Source: Elusimicrobiota bacterium
Lineage (GTDB): Bacteria > Elusimicrobiota > Elusimicrobia > UBA1565 > UBA9628
Direction of reading: 5' to 3'
Assembly: GCA_028717525.1 (NCBI GenBank)
Contig: JAQUNT010000096.1
Coordinates: 1 to 7,683, forward strand
Length of the DNA: 7,683 nt
How positions within the stretch are numbered: position 1 is the stretch's first letter; each line of letters begins with the position of its first letter. The notes below the pieces were generated by a model, which saw only the letters and a program-made list of their open reading frames with translations, did not search any database and was not told where the DNA came from. Positions 6,501 through 7,683 of this stretch are shown here, one piece after another. Position numbers and translations under genes: made by a program.

Positions 6501-7683
6501 CCTGCTTGTAGAGCTCGGGGTCGAACTTGTACTCGGCGGCGCCCTCCCGGTGCGAGGCGGAGCCCACCGCGGCCTGGGCCGAGAGGCCGGCCAGGGCCGC
6601 GTTCTGGGCCGAGTCGGAGAACACGCTCTTGACGCTGAGCACGGCGTGCATGGTCCACTGCGAGAGCTGGATGCCGGTGGCGTCCTGGAGCTTCATCAGC
6701 AGGACGTTGCCCCAGGTGATGGCGCCGCCGAAGGGGATGGGGCTCTCGCCCTGGGGGCGCTCCACGGCCGCGCCGATGGTCTCGAAGACCTTGAAGTGGT
6801 GGCCGGTCAGCTTCATCATGGCCGGGTCGACCAGGCCGTCCACCGCGCCGGCGTAGCCCATGACGCCCTCGATCTCGGCGCCCACGGTCATCATGCCCAG
6901 GAAGGACTTGAGGTTGGCCTTCCAGAAGCTCCCCGAAGCCAGGGCCTGGCCGAAGGCGCGCAGGTAGTCGGAGAAGCCCAGCGGGGAGGTGGGGTCGATC
7001 TTGCGCAGGTCGAAGGCCTTCTCGCCGACCGCCTGGGGCAAGGTCATCATGGTCGAGAGGATCAGGGTGTTGAGCAACGGCCCCAGGACCAGGTCCTTGG
7101 TGAGTGCGGCCAAGGCCGTTCCCACGATGGGCGCCAGGAAGGGGCCGATGAAGGGGACCATGCCCAGGAAGGCGGGCGCGCCCGTGGCCACGGCCACGAT
7201 GGCGGGGCCGACGAGGGGGATGGCGGTCAGGGCGAAGGAGAGGGGCAGGACCGGGGCGAAGGCGCCCAGCAGCCCCATGGCCACGGCGCTGGCCGCGGCC
7301 AGGGCCAGGCGGCGCAGCACGAAGGTGACCAAGGGCTCGGCCGCCGGGGTGATGAAGTAGCGCTGCGCCAGGCGCACATAGCGGTTGGCCTTCAGGCCGG
7401 CCAGCACGCCCGGCCCCCGGAAGGCGTATTCGCGCAGGGACTCTTCGAGCCACTTGAGGGTCTGGCGCTTGTCGTCCTCCGGGTTCTGCAGGCCGGTGAT
7501 GCGGCTCTTGTCCTTCTTGGAGTCCGGGGCCTTGAGGTCGAGGAAGTTCTCGGTGGAGTGGAAGAACTCGAAGGCGATGTTCTGCCGGAAGTAGCCGAAG
7601 ATGAAGGTGTCGAAGAGGTGGTAGGGGAAGCGCACCAAGAAGCCCAAAGCGTGCTTGTGGAACTCCAAAGCGCGCTGGAGGGG
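1..7683 (-). CDS. Giant multidomain envelope protein with tandem TolC-like modules (partial at both ends)
   Basis: One minus-strand frame, with codons starting at 7683, stays open for 2,561 codons to base 1. Start and stop lie outside the window, so the full protein is larger. I translated the whole frame. It has normal protein composition, amphipathic helices, strand patterns, and third positions almost always G or C. Domain order from the N-terminal side: soluble segment, hydrophobic membrane block (~122-215), coiled-coil-like helices (~382-755), TolC-like module (~794-1100), helical region and coiled coil (~1101-1549), strand-rich barrel-like domain (~1550-1961), a complete TolC-like protomer (~1962-2381), and a further TolC-like module (from ~2391). 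I saw only one cysteine, at residue 1305. TolC family proteins are usually 420-500 residues and form trimeric outer-membrane/periplasmic export ducts. Fusing several in one chain is unusual. An envelope location and an export or secretion role are inferred; no catalytic domain was recognised. I do not recognise the gene by name. Confidence 0.95.
541..1800 (-). other. TolC-like module B, near-complete protomer (residues ~1962-2381)
   Basis: This segment follows the two-repeat plan of TolC-family outer-membrane efflux proteins. First half: a strand-like stretch (FVAGTYTEMSMS, 2076-2087), long helices (~2088-2140), and then AEAEVRRAQAAARLHQGLVR ending in YNLLSGRDP (to ~2178), like the family's 'L.G..p' turn. 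Second half: strands at ~2242-2268 (ISFGVGVQF, then LTMGASLRLPIYDP), a long helix (~2270-2318), a helix starting at LPKAAEDL with AYRNGLIP (2337-2344), and a last helix to ~2375. The length of about 420 residues fits a whole family member. Known members trimerise to form a duct across the outer membrane and periplasm. Here the unit is internal to a giant chain, with no signal peptide of its own. Confidence 0.65.
1522..1542 (-). repeat. DNxRMRG motif, copy 2 (residues 2048-2054)
   Basis: This is the second copy of the motif at residues 1230-1236. In module B it lies just before the strand-like stretch that opens the first half of the TolC-like fold, followed by a Gly-rich turn (AAGGGF). Copy 1 is likewise followed by a Gly/Ser-rich stretch. 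Confidence 0.4.
1801..3036 (-). other. Strand-rich, outer-membrane-barrel-like domain (residues ~1550-1961)
   Basis: After an initial mixed part (~1550-1620), the sequence becomes rich in alternating hydrophobic/polar strands with aromatics and polar loops. Examples are GVEVQVESLQ (1681-1690), RLYVGLAGFADFALQ (~1737-1751), NLKSSLKLTEVMKLNF (1764-1779), FMQEVNLDFTGYD (1792-1804), EAGAGFDVG (1826-1834), FNVDLFFAQT (1843-1852) and VGATVLKGFTIRG (1863-1875). More strands follow at ~1902-1920 and ~1936-1957 (TISVGYGSPYVGMNNRLSVQA). At least eight such strands can be picked out, a pattern typical of transmembrane beta-barrels or large beta-sheet domains. The domain lies directly before TolC-like module B. 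No specific barrel family was recognised, and a soluble beta domain remains possible. Confidence 0.5.
3037..3420 (-). other. Second coiled-coil segment (residues ~1422-1549)
   Basis: About 125 residues of charged, Gln/Glu/Leu/Arg-rich helix run with few breaks, for example QKTYDELEANRRKVTTWLSQ (1442-1461) and SESIDELQDKTRAVLEANIE (1475-1494), ending near SLPPDLANRIDELRLG (1534-1549). It separates the helical region from the strand-rich domain and probably acts as a rigid spacer or oligomerisation helix. Confidence 0.55.
3421..4383 (-). other. Helical region with weak internal repeat and flexible linkers (residues ~1101-1421)
   Basis: A strand-proline-helix unit (MPFSLPRKITTYTAERAQRA, 1160-1179) precedes INVQAAQINEILG (1182-1194), which resembles 894-906 of module A. 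DNGRMRG lies at 1230-1236. A Gly/Ser/Asn/Met-rich low-complexity linker follows (~1247-1275), then helices with the only cysteine (1305), then a second polar linker (~1355-1370, AESGGSNETPEQ). The helix around 1282-1340 (with KRLVPSTAAAAESA) vaguely recalls the proline-bearing TolC helix, so the region may be an eroded copy of module A. This is weak. Confidence 0.35.
3976..3996 (-). repeat. DNxRMRG motif, copy 1 (residues 1230-1236)
   Basis: ALVDNGRMRGLADQLT here resembles AVLDNTRMRGMVGFVT at residues 2045-2060, with 8 of 16 positions identical. The two copies are 818 residues apart, and the second lies in the first half of TolC-like module B. Confidence 0.4.
4384..5304 (-). other. Divergent TolC-like module A (residues ~794-1100)
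   Basis: The clearest evidence is at residues ~1042-1085, where a helix with IP (1051-1052) is followed by a helix carrying GGDLFTLFDAQKSLMSTAQD (1064-1083). This matches the outer-membrane efflux protein signature, in which an 'l.P.a...a...y..G' stretch leads into 'dll.l.dAq..ll.a...y'. Upstream, a probable strand (SVTVS, 809-813) ends in proline and starts a long helix (~815-848), and a further helix carries IDALAAQIN (894-902), as in the strand-then-helix layout of TolC repeats. The N-terminal half is much less typical than the C-terminal half, so this may be a degenerate or half module. It would sit in the periplasmic or outer-membrane part of the protein. Confidence 0.5.
5419..6540 (-). 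other. Long coiled-coil-like helical region (residues ~382-755)
   Basis: Roughly 370 residues are dominated by Leu, Ala, Glu, Gln, Lys and Arg with heptad-like spacing, for example LERLRELKKLQEYYEAI (~490-506) and LLDQKLAKIHASQAG (~646-660). Short breaks occur at PPP (~509-511) and at a DDDD acidic run (~687-690). Charged residues alternate with hydrophobic positions throughout, as in elongated periplasmic or structural helices. It could be an extended spacer between the membrane block and the TolC-like modules, in the position an adaptor protein takes in tripartite efflux systems. That comparison is by architecture only; no lipoyl or barrel-sandwich motif of membrane fusion proteins was seen. 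Confidence 0.6.
6541..7038 (-). other. Gly/Ala-rich region of unknown fold (residues ~216-381)
   Basis: The region follows the membrane block. It includes a moderately hydrophobic stretch at ~242-285 (with FLGMMTVGAEIEGVMGYAGA at 261-280) that may be a further membrane-associated or amphipathic helix pair. After it comes a segment with possible strands and helices (ITWGNVLLMKLQDATG at 322-337) and then an Ala-rich stretch at ~359-375. No family was recognised. Confidence 0.4.
7039..7320 (-). other. Hydrophobic membrane-associated block (residues ~122-215)
   Basis: About 94 residues contain almost no charge after Arg124-Arg125 until Lys196-Asp197. Candidate segments are ~126-147 (LALAAASAVAMGLLGAF...), ~148-168, ~171-194 and a weaker one at ~198-214. 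Two of them carry the same short pattern, IPLVGP (155-160) and VPFIGP (176-181), 21 residues apart. Proline and glycine inside the segments would suit re-entrant hairpins or tightly packed helices as well as plain transmembrane helices. The block probably anchors the protein in a membrane, most likely the inner one given its helical character. It is not a recognisable transporter family, and no ATPase or RND motifs were seen. Confidence 0.7.
7141..7221 (-). repeat. Short intramembrane repeat: IPLVGP / VPFIGP
   Basis: Residues 155-160 and 176-181 share the pattern hydrophobic-Pro-hydrophobic-hydrophobic-Gly-Pro, exactly 21 residues apart and both inside the hydrophobic block. Each is followed by a hydrophobic run containing Gly-Thr or Thr-Gly (ATGA; VGTA). 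This suggests a duplicated helix or hairpin unit. Confidence 0.45.
7321..7683 (-). other. N-terminal side soluble segment (residues 1-121)
   Basis: This stretch is rich in Phe, Tyr, His and charged residues, for example FDTFIFGYFRQNIAFEFFH near residues 23-42, followed by a charged segment DSKKDKSR (residues 54-61). It leads into the hydrophobic block. The aromatic pattern could be an amphipathic, membrane-surface region. No known family was recognised, and the true N-terminus of the protein lies beyond the window edge. Confidence 0.5.

Noticed and set aside
3347..7453. 1,368-codon minus-strand open frame, apparently starting at a GTG
   Set aside because: It lies fully inside the real gene in a different frame. 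Its composition is dominated by Arg, Gly, Pro and Ala with no hydrophobic core, and its openness is explained by the near-absence of T at wobble positions of the true frame.

Overview
The whole 7,683-base window is the interior of one giant protein-coding gene on the minus strand. Read from base 7683 down to base 1, the frame is open for all 2,561 codons with no stop. Neither the start nor the stop codon is in the window. There are no intergenic gaps, RNA genes, promoters, terminators, insertion sequences or CRISPR arrays. All other open frames are shadows created by the high GC content. Residue numbers in this annotation count from 1 at base 7683.

Layout in protein order (right to left on the + strand). 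Residues 1-121: aromatic- and charge-rich soluble segment. Residues ~122-215: strongly hydrophobic block with about three to four membrane helices or re-entrant hairpins. Residues ~216-381: mixed Gly/Ala-rich region. Residues ~382-755: long Gln/Glu/Lys/Leu-rich helical, coiled-coil-like region. Residues ~794-1100: a divergent TolC-like (outer-membrane efflux protein) module with a clear C-terminal-half signature. Residues ~1101-1421: a second, weaker helical region with internal similarity and flexible linkers. Residues ~1422-1549: another coiled coil. Residues ~1550-1961: strand-rich, outer-membrane-barrel-like domain. Residues ~1962-2381: an essentially complete TolC-like protomer. Residues ~2391-2561: start of a further TolC-like module that runs out of the window.

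Taken together, this looks like an envelope protein carrying membrane, periplasmic-helical and outer-membrane-conduit parts in one chain. TolC proteins normally work as homotrimers of about 450-residue chains and pair with separate adaptor and inner-membrane pump proteins. Here two or three TolC-like units are covalently fused, which raises the possibility of a single-chain pseudo-trimer or a fused export conduit. That is inference; substrate and function are unknown.

The source is a high-GC (roughly two-thirds G+C by eye) Gram-negative (diderm) bacterium, because TolC-like and barrel-like domains need an outer membrane. Giant genes together with this composition would suit a poorly cultured lineage such as Elusimicrobiota or Omnitrophota. 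The window has no taxonomic marker gene, so this is a guess.
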